Below are positions 1 through 11,300 of a DNA stretch of 64,000 nt, one piece after another. The stretch's first letter is position 1. Each line of letters starts with the position of its first letter. The notes under the pieces are model-generated. The model was not told the origin of the DNA and searched no databases. It saw only the letters and a list, made by a program, of their open reading frames with translations. Origin of the DNA: Platismatia glauca (Eukaryota; Ascomycota; Lecanoromycetes; Lecanorales; Parmeliaceae); contig OY745770.1 of NCBI GenBank assembly GCA_963556305.1, positions 1,612,001 to 1,676,000 of the forward strand. The letters are read 5' to 3'. The translations under genes and the position numbers were made by a program.

Positions 1-503
1 GGATGGTTCCGCACTTTCCTCTTCTGCCCGTTCCAGTAGTAGTAGTCCTTCCCCTTCATGGCTTCGGCGCAGAATTCGTTCCCATCTCCCGTGTCCCAAC
101 ATTGCTTCTTTTCCTCCTCCATCCAGCTGAGACATTTGGGCGCCAGCCAGTAGTACTCCGAGGCCGCGAATTCAGTATTGAGGGTTTCGAGTTCGCCGCT
201 TGCACAGGTCCAGGAGTAGGAGTAGCTTTTGTTGGCGTGTTGGTTGTAGTAGTCGAAGCCGTAGTAGCTGCCGTAGTATTGACCGTACACGGGAGGCAGG
301 TTTCTGGAGGGTGTGTCCACGCAATAGCACTTTGTGAGGCGGAAGATGTCGCCTTCGACATCGCCATCGGTGCGTCGCTGGTTCTTGTTGTAGTCCCATG
401 GGTCGAAGGGTGTGTTGACTGTTGTACGCTTCACAGTTTGGATCGGTAGGCCTGCGGTGAGGCTTGTAAGGAAGAGAGCGAGAAGAATGAGTTTGAGAGA
501 CAT
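1..503 (-). CDS. small secreted cysteine-rich protein (3' end outside window)
   Basis: An open frame starts at the ATG at 503-501 and runs leftwards off the window, giving at least 167 residues with no stop. It begins MSLKLILLALFLTSLTAGLP, a textbook signal peptide. A KR pair just after residue 25 could be a Kex2-type processing site. Six cysteines are visible (CYC near residue 58, then TC, KC, QC, FC), and the middle is rich in Tyr/Gly. I do not recognise a family. This profile is typical of secreted effector-like or cell-wall proteins of filamentous fungi. The overlapping plus-strand frames are shadows. Confidence is good that it is coding and secreted; function is unknown. The C-terminus, and any intron beyond the edge, cannot be seen. 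Confidence 0.72.
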   Translation of the reverse strand, partial: MSLKLILLALFLTSLTAGLPIQTVKRTTVNTPFDPWDYNKNQRRTDGDVEGDIFRLTKCYCVDTPSRNLPPVYGQYYGSYYGFDYYNQHANKSYSYSWTCASGELETLNTEFAASEYYWLAPKCLSWMEEEKKQCWDTGDGNEFCAEAMKGKDYYYWNGQKRKVRNH

Positions 504-1777
504 TCTTGATAATGAAGTTGTTATGTGTAAGGTTCTGAGTCGCTGTTTGGTAGGTTAGAAGGGATCTGAGGAGGTTAAGTAGCTAAATCTACAAATGCCA
601 TTATTTTTAGTGGAATATATCTGGGTTGACTCATTTTCGCTCAAAGACTTGACTCTTGGCTTCTTTACCTATCTCGGTATTTGAGAGCTTAGCGACTAGA
701 TCTCCATAGAACTTTCCAAACCCATGAGTGCGAGCAATCAACGCTTGCGCAACAATCGCAGTTAGACAAATTCTTTAGTGGCAAGAGAGGCGATGGCATA
801 TGGACGATTGAAAGGTATGAAGATGTCATTAGGAATGTACAAGTATGGGACTCCTGCATGCAACGCCAGAAAACAAGAAGCACCGCAACACCATTGTACC
901 AGCGCCATCAGAAATCCAACCCAATGCGAGCTAAATACCTCCGCATCAACGCAATCTTCAAGAGCTGTAAAGCAATGTGGAAATAATGCGGTGATACTGA
1001 TCTTGAGGACGAGGAGTAGAAGAACGTGTAAAGACAGCTCACAGCATAAATCGTCAGCGACAGACGCCACGGCTCTCCTATGAGCGTGGTATGACAATTC
1101 CATACTGGACGATGCCAGGGTGGCTGCCGGCTCACCACTACCTGCGTGCAGGATGTGTAGGCAGGAAATACAAAAAGCGTGGTCCGCTATCAGGACTCCA
1201 ATACCTTAGCATTCCATTTATCATAGTACATGTACATCGCTCAAAGCCATACTCTTCTCCGCGGTTATCAAATACGTGTATCCGGTATCGTCTCGTACAC
1301 TTGGTACCCTCGGTACCGTACGTGCGTACCTACCATCCCAGAAACGTGCACACGTGCTAACCGTATGAAGCCGACCGCTTCCTTTAGCTCGATGAATGGC
1401 TTGGCGCTTGGCATTTACCAGAAAATCGAAACCTCACCCTGCTTCTACGAAAGTACGAAACTGTGATTGCACAAACACACCTTCCTCACTCACTCACCCA
1501 AGCCTGCAATCCTCTATCTTTCCATTTATACCTCCTCAGCCCATTGATCACCAAAAACATAATTGCCATCTGCCCCTCAGCTGCCCACAACGTTGTCCCA
1601 CATACAACTGACACAAGATCTTGATGGCTTCTGTGAGTTCCCGCCTTCACTCATCGCCGGTGCTGTGTCTTGCGTGCGCGATACGAAATACGCGAATCAG
1701 ACTGCTGATCACGATGCAAGCCACGTCCGTATTACAATCAAGGTCATCTCCCTAATGGTGCGAACAACGCCGCAAAT
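504..1777. other. intergenic, no supported gene
   Basis: This is the shared upstream region of the secreted protein (-) and the DUF2433 gene (+). Overlapping minus-strand frames at 762-1138 have hydrophobic stretches, but no start, splice pattern or family I could support. Bases 1290-1340 are rich in GTAC/GGTACC dyads. Bases 1470-1620 are pyrimidine-rich and probably form the leader of the following gene. Confidence 0.4.
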
Positions 1778-4215
1778 ATGAGCTCCGCAGGTGCATCGGG
1801 ATCCAGTTTTCTCCCCAACAACGGACGTATTCTACAGAGCGGAGGAACACGCATCCTATGCGTTGCTGATGTTCGAGGTATGAATCAGTCACTCCTCGCA
1901 CACAAGCAAGAGCTCTTGTTCTGACCGCAGCACAGGCAATCTGAAATCTTTGAATGACCTGGCCCAGCAGGCAAAAGCAAATTACATCGTCCACACTGGC
2001 GATTTCGGCTTTTACGACGAAGACTCACTACAGCGCATTGCTGATAAGTATGCCTTCCGGGCCGCTGTCAAGTGCATACATGGGCACGCGACTGACCGCT
2101 TTCCTTAGGACCCTCAAGCATGTTGCTCAATACTCACCTCTACTTTCCGAAAATACCAAGCGTGTGATACAAGCTTCTCAGCCCCAGAACTACGATGTCA
2201 AACAGCGCTTCTCTCCTCATGAGCTTCAGCTCTCCGAATTATCCATGTTCATAGACAAAAAGCTCAAGTTGGATATTCCCGTCTACACGGTCTGGGGCGC
2301 ATGTGAAGACGTCCGTGTGCTGGAAAAGTTTAGATCCGGGGAGTACAAAGTGGATAATCTGCACATTATTGACGAGGCAAATTCAAGACTGCTAGAAGTT
2401 GGCGGAGTGAAGCTGCGACTGCTTGGGCTTGGTGGTGCAGTGGTCATGCATAAGCTGTTCGATAACGGAGAAGGCCGTACGACGATTGCTGGAGGCCAAG
2501 GTACCATGTGGACTACGTTATTGCAAATGGGAGAGCTGGTGGATACAGCGAATCGTGTCTATGACCCTACAGAGACCAGAGTCTTCGTCACACATGCTTC
2601 GCCAGCACGGGAAGGCTTGCTGAACCAGCTCTCCGTCACCCTCAAAGCCGACTTCTCCGTATCCGCTGGGCTTCATTTCCGATATGGCAGCTCATACAAC
2701 GAGTTCAGCGTCAACCCTACTCTTGATCATTACCGTGGGAAGCTTGCTGCCTCAAAAGCATCCTTCAACGACGTTTGGGAGACGGTCAAGAGCGAGGTAG
2801 AACCAGCTGTGTCGCAAAATGACGCCCAAAAACAGTTACTTGACAACGCGCTAGACATCGTCACAAAGATGCCCACAGTGGCAAATGGAGGTAATCCGTT
2901 CAGCCAAGCTTTGCCCGGGCAGGGTACAGGTGGCCAGGTAGATGAGAGTGCTTTCAAGAATATGTGGAACTTCAACCTGGCTGACGCAGCGTTTGGGTAT
3001 TTGGTGTTGGAGATTGAGGCTGGAAGAATCGGTACGGAAATGAGAGCACAAGGTTTCAACTTTGCACATCGCGGTAGTGGAGGACCAAAGCAGGGTGTCA
3101 CACAACCCATTCAATCACCCGCTCAAGGTGGATCGACCAATGCTGCCATACAAGGCATGGGACCACTCAACAATCGTGCTCCCGTCGCCCCATCCTCCCA
3201 ATCTAGTCAGCAATTCAGCCAGGCTCAACAACCTGGTCAGCAACCCAGGAGTCAACAGCCACCTACGCAGCCTAAGCAGGCCCTTGTTCAACAACAACAA
3301 CCGCAGCCTCAATCGCAGCCGCAACCGCAGCAACAGAGCAGGGCCCCGCCAAGCCAAGCTCGTCCTTCGCCTGCCCCAGCCGCGCCTGCCCAAAACCAAG
3401 TCAAGCCAGCTACACCCCAACCTACGACCAATACGGCCAACGCTGCTCCCTCTGCTACTCCAAGCTCAGAGAAGCAGGCTCCATCAACACAACCTTCCAG
3501 CCAAGCACCGGATCAAGTCAATGGCGCAACACCGGGTTGGAATAGCACCTCAGCCGATCTCAATCCTCCTAGCACACCGTCGACCAAGCCTGCCAACAAG
3601 CCAGCTTCGCCAGCTGTCGAAAAGAAGCCAAGCACAGGCTTGTTCATCCACAATATGGAGAGCGAGCAAGCTGTCCGCGATATTTTTCCCGATGAAGACA
3701 AAGCCAAGATTGTCAAGATCGAAAACTATGGCAAGACGAACCACGTAGTTCACTTCGCAAATCACGAAGATGCACTCGCAGCATTAAATCGTCAACCGGC
3801 AGAGTTCAAGCTAAAGAACGCTCCGCAAGCGCAGCCAGGCCAACCGCGGAAGCCGAACATCAAATGGTACGATGATCGAGGACCAAAGCCTAAGTTTCGC
3901 GAGAACCAAGGCGGGCAAGGAGCGGGTACCTGGCAGGGAAGCAACCGATCAGCATCCGGATCTGGTCCTAGACCTGGATACCAGAGCGATCGCAATGCTA
4001 GTGACAGCGAAGGCGGCCGAGGACGTGGAGGATTCCCAGGTCGCGGTCGTGGCCGAGGGAATGAGCGAGGCGGCCGAGGAGGCCGTGGCGGACGGGGTGG
4101 CGGGAACAACAAGTCCGGTGGAGATGAGAACTCGACACCGGGAGCACCGTCCGCTCAAGACTCGAAGCCCGCGGCAACGCCTGCGGCTGCCGCCCCCTCG
4201 GGCGGTGCGTCTTGA
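1778..4215 (+). CDS. DUF2433 calcineurin-like protein with RGG tail
   Basis: The model has three exons: 1778-1877, 1936-2048 and 2109-4215. Introns are 58 and 60 nt with consistent phase, and the protein is about 772 aa. The spliced N-terminus reads ILCVADVRGNLKSLNDL then HTGDFGFYD, which resembles the first two metal-binding blocks of calcineurin-like phosphoesterases. The next ~220 residues (VYTVWGACEDVRVLEKF, LLGLGGAVVMHKLFDNGEGR, FVTHASPAREGLLNQL) match the fungal DUF2433 family as I know it. A long Gln/Pro-rich low-complexity linker follows, then a degenerate RRM-like segment (LFIHNMES...VHFANHEDALAALN) and a C-terminal RGG box, which suggests RNA binding. Substrate is unknown. The start was chosen because it supplies the conserved DVRG block after splicing; the longer unspliced frame from 1954 reads through intron sequence. 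Confidence 0.85.
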
Positions 4216-5115
4216 ATTCTTGCTGTTCGAAACTCTTTCCAGCAGACTATAGCGCTCAAACGATCCAATTTCCTTCGGAGAAGATACCGCGTACCTAATC
4301 GGAACGTGGTTCGATGTTTTATAAGTACTTGAGCGGCGGCTTTTAGAACTAGATCTTTGTCGAGCAGGAGAGGTGGCTGAGGATAGAAGGCAGGGGGCTT
4401 TGCAGGAGCTTCATACATGGCTCATTTCATCCATAGAAGCGGCGAAGATCTTCTGAGCGAGTCGATCAACGAGCATGATTAGCATTCATGTATCATTTTC
4501 ATTAGCAATGTAGGCTAGCTGCGAAAAAGTAATTGCTGATGGTTGGCTCATTGTTCATATTGGTCATACTGCCGGAACACGAGTATTGTGTCTGTGTACT
4601 CTACACATAAGGAGATAAGGTACATGGAGATGTACTTTCAGACTTCACGCGGTGGCCGCAGAGTGAAAGTCAAGAGCTTTCCCCAGATTCCCTCAGGATA
4701 CCGCTCTAACCAGGACTAGCCTAGCTGACGATCTTCCGCTGCCGATTTGTCCAGCCTCATGCATTCATGATGTTACGATGCCCAACTTCAACAACATCCT
4801 GCTGCTCGATTCTTTCATTGCACACCTTCTACCCAAGAAATCTGATCCTCCAATCTCACACATACAACACACTCACTTCTTTACGCAAGAACACGTGCTA
4901 CTCTGTCCGGAATTCCTGCCTTCGCACATTTACTGTTGCCTTGCTTCACATTCTCTCAGGCACCCTTTGCTTCTCCCTGCCCTTTCTCCAAGACTTCGAA
5001 CCGATCATCTCTTCAGTCCATCTGTCTTAAGCTTTACTATTGGCGCCCACATACCTCCAAGGGCCAAGTGCCCTACTACCGTAAACGTGGTTGTGCGCCC
5101 AGTCACAGGCTACCA
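4216..5115. other. intergenic between DUF2433 gene and NCR1
   Basis: This holds the 3' flank of the DUF2433 gene and the promoter and leader of NCR1. From about 4780 to 5110 it is pyrimidine-rich (CT tracts), typical of fungal core promoters. The NCR1 frame is open upstream of the chosen ATG back to 4936, but that extension would bury the signal peptide, so I do not include it. No RNA gene seen. Confidence 0.4.
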
Positions 5116-8100
5116 ATGATGCTGCTCCGCTTGGCCACTCTCGCCGTCGTGTGTCTGGGTGTATTTGGGAATGAGGGGAATTGGACCGTGAAACACGAAG
5201 AGGGAAGGTGCGCGCTCAGAGGACAATGTGGGAAGAAGTCGTTCTTTGGTGGCGAACTGCCGTGTCCCGACAACGGCTTGGCAGAGGAGCCAGATGAGGA
5301 GACCAGGGCGAAACTGGTTGCGATATGCGGAGATGACTGGAGTGAAGGGGATGTTTGCTGTGACGAAGCCCAGGTAGCTAAGACCCTGGGAGGACTAAAT
5401 ACCCGGACGGAAGACTGACTCTAGGTTAGGTCGACAATTTGAGAAGCAACCTCGAACGCGCCGAACCTATAATATCCGGTTGCCCGGCGTGTAAAACAAA
5501 TTTCTTCAACCTTTTCTGCACCTTCACCTGCTCGCCGGACCAGTCGCTCTTTGTCAACGTCACAGACTTGGAGGAAAAGTCAGGAAAGCTTCTGGTGACG
5601 GAACTAGATAACTTATGGTCAGACGAGTACGGCAGGGGCTTCTACGATAGCTGTAAAGATGTCAAGTTCACTGGCGGTAACGTTATGGGTTTCATCGGCG
5701 GCAATGCTAAGAATTATACTGCCTTCCTCAAATTTCTTGGAGACACCAAGCTGCTTGGAAGTCCGTTCCAGATCAACTTCCCAAGGCCATCAAGTCAGCC
5801 ATTTAAGAACATGATTGCGTCAGACCCAATACCGAAAGCATGCAATGACACAGACGAGGCATATCGATGCGCCTGCACTGATTGCGAAGCATCGTGCCAA
5901 GAGCTGGCAAAGGTCATGGAGCAAGAGTATTGCCATGTCGGAGCTCTGCCATGTCTTTCATTTGGTGTGATCATAGTCTACTGCGTCTTCTTGCTGCTTC
6001 TGGTGACAGCAGTCTCCGGGCATATTGCGTATCAGAAGCACAACCAACGGAAGAGCGAAAGATTACAGCTTTTGCAAGACGCTGCCATGAGTGATGATGA
6101 GGATGAGGGAGAAATGGTTCACAATGCTGGCATGTTAGATCGACCGCAGAGACAGTACAGGTTTAATACCATCTGCGATAGCACCTTTAGCCATCTCGGG
6201 AGGAAGTGCGCCAGGTATCCTCTAATCACTATAGGCGTTAGTGTTCTTATTGTCGTCGTGCTGAGCATTGGATGGATCAATTTTGAGGTGGAGACAAATC
6301 CGGTCCGACTATGGGTCAGCCCGTCATCTGCTGCTGCGAAAGAAAAGGCGTTTTTTGACAAGAGCTTCGGACCTTTCTATCGAGCAGAGCAAGCATTCGT
6401 GGTCAATGATACACTCCCATCCGGCCCTGGACCCATCCTGAGTTACGATACGTTGGCGTGGTGGTTTGACGTCGAGGCTCGAGTCCAACGCAGGATATCT
6501 CCTGAAGAAGGTGTCGTGTTCAGTGATGTGTGCTTCAACCCAACCGGAAAGGCTTGTGTCGTCCAGTCTTTGACAGGCTACTTTGGCGGCTCTTTTGCAA
6601 GCGTGGACGCAGACACCTGGCAGGAAGATTTGAGGCATTGCACTGATCAGCCTGGTAGCCTGGAATGTCTTCCTAATTTCCAGCAACCACTTGATAAAGA
6701 TATAATACTTGGCGGGTATGAGAAAAATGGCGACATTCTCGACGCCGAAGCTATGATCGTCACCTGGGTTGTCAACAATCACGACGAAGGGTCAGACGGA
6801 GAGAAACGTGCACTGGACTGGGAACAAGGACTCATCGACGTTCTCAAAGACGCACAGAGCGAAGCCAAGGATAGGGGATTGCGACTTTCATTCTCCACCG
6901 AGAGAAGTCTTGAGGAGGAGCTGAACAAGTCAACCAATACAGATGCCAAGATCGTTGTGATCAGTTATATCATCATGTTCCTCTATGCTTCGCTGGCTCT
7001 GGGATCGACGACATTGTCTGTAAAATCCATTTTACACAATCCCGCGAATCTGTTGGTAGCATCCAAGTTCACCCTTGGTGTCATTGGCATTGTCATCGTA
7101 CTAATGTCAGTCTCTGCTTCTGTGGGCTTGTTCTCGGCTTGCGGCATTAAAGTTACTCTGATCATTGCCGAGGTAATTCCTTTTCTGGTGCTCGCCGTAG
7201 GGGTGGACAACATCTTCCTCATCGTTCATGAGTTCGAGAGGGTAAATGTCACCCATCCGGATGAGGAAGTCGAGACTCGGGTCGCCAAAGCACTGGGACG
7301 AATGGGGCCCAGTATACTCCTGTCCGCTTCGACAGAGATAATCGCCTTTGCCCTTGGAGCTGTTGTCGGCATGCCTGCCGTCAAAAATTTTGCAATCTAC
7401 GCAGCTGGTGCCGTGCTGATCAACGCGCTGCTGCAAGTTACCATGTTCGTCTCGGTGCTGGCGTTGAACCAGCGAAGAGTCGAAGACAGTCGAGCAGATT
7501 GCTTTCCCTGCATCAAAGTCAGGCGAGCAGATGTGGGCAGTGCTCATGGCGCTGGTGCGTATGGCTATGACGATGAAGGTCCTCTGCAGAAGTTCATCCG
7601 CAAAGTCTATGCGCCTTTTCTTCTGGACCGAAGAGTCAAAGTTGCGGTCGTCGTGCTCTTCCTCGGCCTTTTCACTGCAGGTTTAGCTCTCATACCAGAG
7701 GTTGCCCTTGGTTTGGACCAGCGCATCGCCTTCCCACGAGGCTCCTACCTGATCCCATACTTCAACGATCTAGATGCCTACTTCAACAGCGGCCCTCCTG
7801 TCTACTTTGTCGTACACGACTCCTCTGTTACAGAGCGCCCAGAGCAACGTTCTGTCTGCGGCCGCTTCCCCACCTGCGAGTCTTATTCTCTAACCAACGT
7901 TCTTGAACAAGAGTCCAAGCGCCCCAACGTATCCTATATCTCTGGCTCCACTGCCAGCTGGATTGACGACTTCTTCTCCTGGCTCAATCCGGTTAATGAC
8001 GCCTGCTGCGTAGAGCACGGCAGAACATGCTTCAAAGGTCGTGATCCAGCTTGGAACGTCACCCTCTACGGCATGCCCGAAGGCGAAGAGTTCATCCACT

Positions 8101-9050
8101 ATCTGACGAAATGGCTGCACTCACCCACAGATGCGAACTGTGTCTTCGGCGGCGCAGCACCCTATAGCACTGCCCTCGTCATCGAACCCTCAACGCACCC
8201 TCCTTCCGTACCAGCCTCCCATTTTCGAACCACCCACACACCCCTCCGATCCCAATCCGACTTCATTGAGGCCTACGCATCTGCCCGCCGTATCGCGTCA
8301 GGTGTTTCCGAAGATCAGAACATCAGCGTCTTCCCCTACTCGAAGTTCTACATTTTCTTTGACCAATACGCCTCCATAATCCGGCTCACAGGCACCCTGA
8401 TCGGCTCCGCCCTCGCCATCATCTTTGTGCTCTCCTCTGCGCTTCTCGGCTCCGTAGCGACAGGCCTAGTCATAACCATCACGGTAGCCATGATTGTCGT
8501 CGACGTGATCGGCTGCATGGCCTTGTTCTCCGTCTCCCTCAACGCCATCTCTCTCGTCAATCTCGTCATCTGTGTCGGCATCGGCGTCGAGTTCTGCGCT
8601 CACATCGCTCGTGCCTTTACCTACCCTTCCAAAAGTGTCATGGAGAAGTCGAAATCGAAGTTCAGAGGCAAGGATCTGAGAGCTTGGACCGCGTTGACGA
8701 ATGTAGGCGCGAGCGTGTTTAGCGGTATCACGGTCACGAAGTTCCTCGGGGTCTTCGTGCTGGCGTTTACGCGGAGTAAGATCTTCGAGATTTATTATTT
8801 CAGAATCTGGTTGGCCTTGGTCGTGTTGGCCGCATTGCACAGCCTGGTCTGGCTGCCCGTGGCGCTGAGTCTGGTCGGCGGCGACGGTAAGATTTCCCCG
8901 CCCCTGGATCCCCCACGGAACGGGACGCTGACCGCATCACGTGTAGGCTATCTGGATCCCGAGAGCGACGGGAGTTTGGAGGACGATCTGGCCGCGCGGC
9001 GGTATCGGGCCTTGTTGCCCGAGGACGACTACGATTCCGACGACTACTGA
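5116..9050 (+). CDS. NCR1: Niemann-Pick C1-type sterol transporter
   Basis: Two exons (5116-5373, 5430-9050; 56-nt intron, phase 0) give about 1292 aa. Start MMLLRLATLAVVCLGVFG is a signal peptide, followed by the Cys-rich luminal NPC1 N-terminal domain (RCALRGQCGKKSFFGG, then CPACKTNFFNLFCTFTCSP across the splice), which binds sterol. The order after that is one TM near residue 265, a luminal loop, the sterol-sensing domain TM bundle (around IPFLVLAVGVDNIFLIVHEF), a second Cys-containing luminal loop, and a C-terminal RND-type TM bundle (around NLVICVGIGVEFCAHIARAF). It is a vacuolar/lysosomal membrane protein that moves sterols or sphingolipids out of the lumen. Length and domain order match fungal Ncr1. 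The C-terminus is acidic (DDYDSDDY). Confidence 0.96.
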
Positions 9051-9437
9051 TCCCTGCGTGGGGTGCGGCGCGCGCTGGGTCCCTGCGTCGCCGGGGGGCG
9101 GAGCGGGAATGTATCTTACGCATCTAGCATGGCATGTGCATGTGCATGGGGGATGTTCGCATCGATGGGGGGCGTGTTCGGGTGCATTCGGAGCGGTGGT
9201 CCCGTCGCATCTACGCATCTAGGTACAGATTGTGTGTGAGTCCGTCCATTTGCATAGCGACTCGAGCGATTCAGTCGGATTCCCCGGTCCGTGGTGTGGT
9301 AAATGCAGGAGAGCAAATACGTCGATGATCCCGTAGACGGGCGGGGATTCCTAGCTGCCCATTCCAGACAATCCCCCGCGCGCAAAAGGTCTAACCGAAG
9401 ATCCCCCGGCCTCTGCCTTCCCTCCCCCCTGCCATCC
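9051..9437. other. convergent intergenic spacer
   Basis: This is the spacer between the convergent 3' ends of NCR1 (+) and the C3HC protein gene (-). It must hold both termination regions. No gene or clear repeat seen. Confidence 0.4.
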
Positions 9438-10877
9438 CTACCCAACCTCACCGTTCCCCCTCCCCTTCCTCCTCTTGACGTGAAAAGCCTGCTTCAGCCT
9501 CTTCAACTTGGCCCACCTCTCCCGATCCCTCTCGTCCCGCCCCGGCACCTCCTCCCTCCCCGCCCTCTCATCCGCCCCACCATCAACCTGACCAACCGCC
9601 CCCTCTCTCCCGTCCCCATCCCCGTGCCTCAAAGACGACACCCCCGCATCCACCGCCCGCAGCAGGGCTTCCCAGCCCGCCAGCCCGTCCAGCGACGTCC
9701 GTCGCGCCGTGGTGCCGTTTTGGGCGAGGACGTTGATCCAGGGGCAGTAGTCGCGGTGCTCGGACACGGGGTCGAGGCGGTGCATGCTTGATTGGGACGC
9801 GGGGGATGACGGGGAGGAGGAGGGGGGTGGTTTGAAGAGCCAGAGGCCTAGGCGGCGGAAGCAGGCGGGGCAGGTGGCGAGGCCGATGACGTGGCCTTGT
9901 TCCGCTTGCCAGCCGAAGAGGGCAAGGGCGAGGGCGGAGGTGTTGGGGGTGGGGGGGTCGGGAGACGGCGGGTGGAGGAGAGGGGTTAGCTTTTGGGAAA
10001 GGGAGGGGAGGTCGAATGCTTCGGGGGTGGAGGGGTCGGGTGGAAGTTCGGGGGCTATTGCGGCGAGGGAGTGGTAGCGCTGGCGGAGGTCGTCCATCGC
10101 GATCTTGTGGTGCGCGAGGGGGAGGCGCTGGATGGTATCTGCGGGATTCGTTAGTGCGTTTGCCGGAGCAGTCGAGGAGGGGTCACGCGTACCATCGCAT
10201 CCCTTCCTCCGCCACAAACATCCGCCATCGTGAGAAGTAACAATCATCTCTGCGTACTTCTCCACCAGTTGCTCCTGAGCTTTCTCCCTCCACTCGTCCT
10301 CATCCTCCTGTTCGTCTGACGGGCGCTTCTCGGTGTCTTGGGTCTCTTCGTCGTCCGGCATCTCTTCCCTGCTGCTTTCCAGCGTAATCACAACCTCCTT
10401 CCCACAGCCCCCAACACATCCAACCCTCTCCTTCCCGACGCACGACCAACCCCGCTTGGCCCACTGGACCTCGTTGATCCTCTCCGGCTTCCCCATCCAT
10501 TTATCGACGTGTCTGTACGTCTTCAGCCGCTCGAGGAACTGTCCGCGATCCCACGGCGCGAAGTTGGGCGTTTTGCGCTCCTCGTTCATCGTTGCGATTA
10601 TTGGGGTAGGTTGCTTGGCCGTCACAGCAGCGGCGCGTAGATTTGGGGATTGAGAGGCGAGGATACGTGTACTCGGTGGAACGTATGCAGACGCAGGGCG
10701 GGCGATTCGAGGTTTCTTCGCGGGAGGATCCATTGTTGCGGGGAGCGTGGTGGTGGATGTATTGTATTTGTCATGATTCGACTTCGTGGCTAGCGAGGTA
10801 CTGGACGCGTTGGAGATGGAGTCGAGGATTTTGTGGAATTTGCGCTTGGTCGTACTCAAGGCGGTACCTGTGGGCAT
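9438..10877 (-). CDS. C3HC zinc-finger protein (NIPA/Rsm1 family)
   Basis: The 479-codon frame contains the zf-C3HC/Rsm1 domain: APWDRGQFLERLKTYRHVDK then WAKRGWSCVGKERVGC..C, followed by the conserved HDGGCLWRRKGCD block, and later a second C-x2-C/H-x3-C part (CPACFRRLGLWLF, HRDYCPWINVL). Fission yeast Rsm1 acts in nuclear mRNA export and mammalian NIPA is a nuclear F-box-like protein, so a nuclear role is expected. A probable intron lies inside the frame at 10139-10192: donor gtacgcg, branch ctaac, acceptor cccgcag. It is exactly 54 nt, so the frame stays open whether or not it is removed. Splicing gives GCDDTIQRLPL and 461 aa, which I prefer. The N-terminus is Ser/Thr-rich with a basic stretch (PPAKKPR), a possible nuclear signal. 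Confidence 0.85.
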   Translation of the reverse strand: MPTGTALSTTKRKFHKILDSISNASSTSLATKSNHDKYNTSTTTLPATMDPPAKKPRIARPASAYVPPSTRILASQSPNLRAAAVTAKQPTPIIATMNEERKTPNFAPWDRGQFLERLKTYRHVDKWMGKPERINEVQWAKRGWSCVGKERVGCVGGCGKEVVITLESSREEMPDDEETQDTEKRPSDEQEDEDEWREKAQEQLVEKYAEMIVTSHDGGCLWRRKGCDGTRDPSSTAPANALTNPADTIQRLPLAHHKIAMDDLRQRYHSLAAIAPELPPDPSTPEAFDLPSLSQKLTPLLHPPSPDPPTPNTSALALALFGWQAEQGHVIGLATCPACFRRLGLWLFKPPPSSSPSSPASQSSMHRLDPVSEHRDYCPWINVLAQNGTTARRTSLDGLAGWEALLRAVDAGVSSLRHGDGDGREGAVGQVDGGADERAGREEVPGRDERDRERWAKLKRLKQAFHVKRRKGRGNGEVG

Positions 10878-11300
10878 TTTGGGTAGCGAAAGGTAGCACC
10901 TGAAGAAGATGTGTGGTGCGTAAGAATGTTTTGATTCCAGCAGTCCTTGTTCTCTACATCGATGGATCTTCAGCGGCAGGCTCGCTTAGCGCGGTAAAGT
11001 TCGACGTACTCCGTATACTTCATTCGATTCTGCGTACTAATTAATGGCATTGTTAGACCTTCGATACTTTTTGTTTGAAGTAATCGATTGTTTTCAGCTT
11101 CACTTCATTCAAGATCTTGTTTCCGTGTGTGTACGACCGTTCAATCAAAGCCGTATCTGATTTTCCTAATTCTTCCCTTCACTCTACCATTCATAATCCT
11201 GGCTCTGAGCAGACTACCAATCATTTCTTCTCGCCTTGCTCTCGTCTCCCAGCATTTCTCTCTCTTCATTCCTCCTAAGCTCTTCTCATCATCGTCCATC
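10878..11300. promoter_or_regulatory. divergent promoter, C3HC gene / MET22
   Basis: These 423 bp separate the divergent start codons. The MET22 side (11088-11300) is a strongly pyrimidine-rich leader. A frame is open through it from 11088, but it encodes only hydrophobic low-complexity residues, so I treat it as untranslated. Confidence 0.5.

Noticed and set aside
762..1138. Small minus-strand membrane-protein gene
   Set aside because: Hydrophobic frames overlap but cannot be joined by convincing splice sites, and no family was recognised.
4936..5115. In-frame N-terminal extension of NCR1
   Set aside because: Would place 60 low-complexity residues before a good signal peptide; region looks like a CT-rich leader.
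9784..10240. Plus-strand frames across the C3HC gene
   Set aside because: They are Gly/Arg-rich shadows of the real minus-strand coding sequence.
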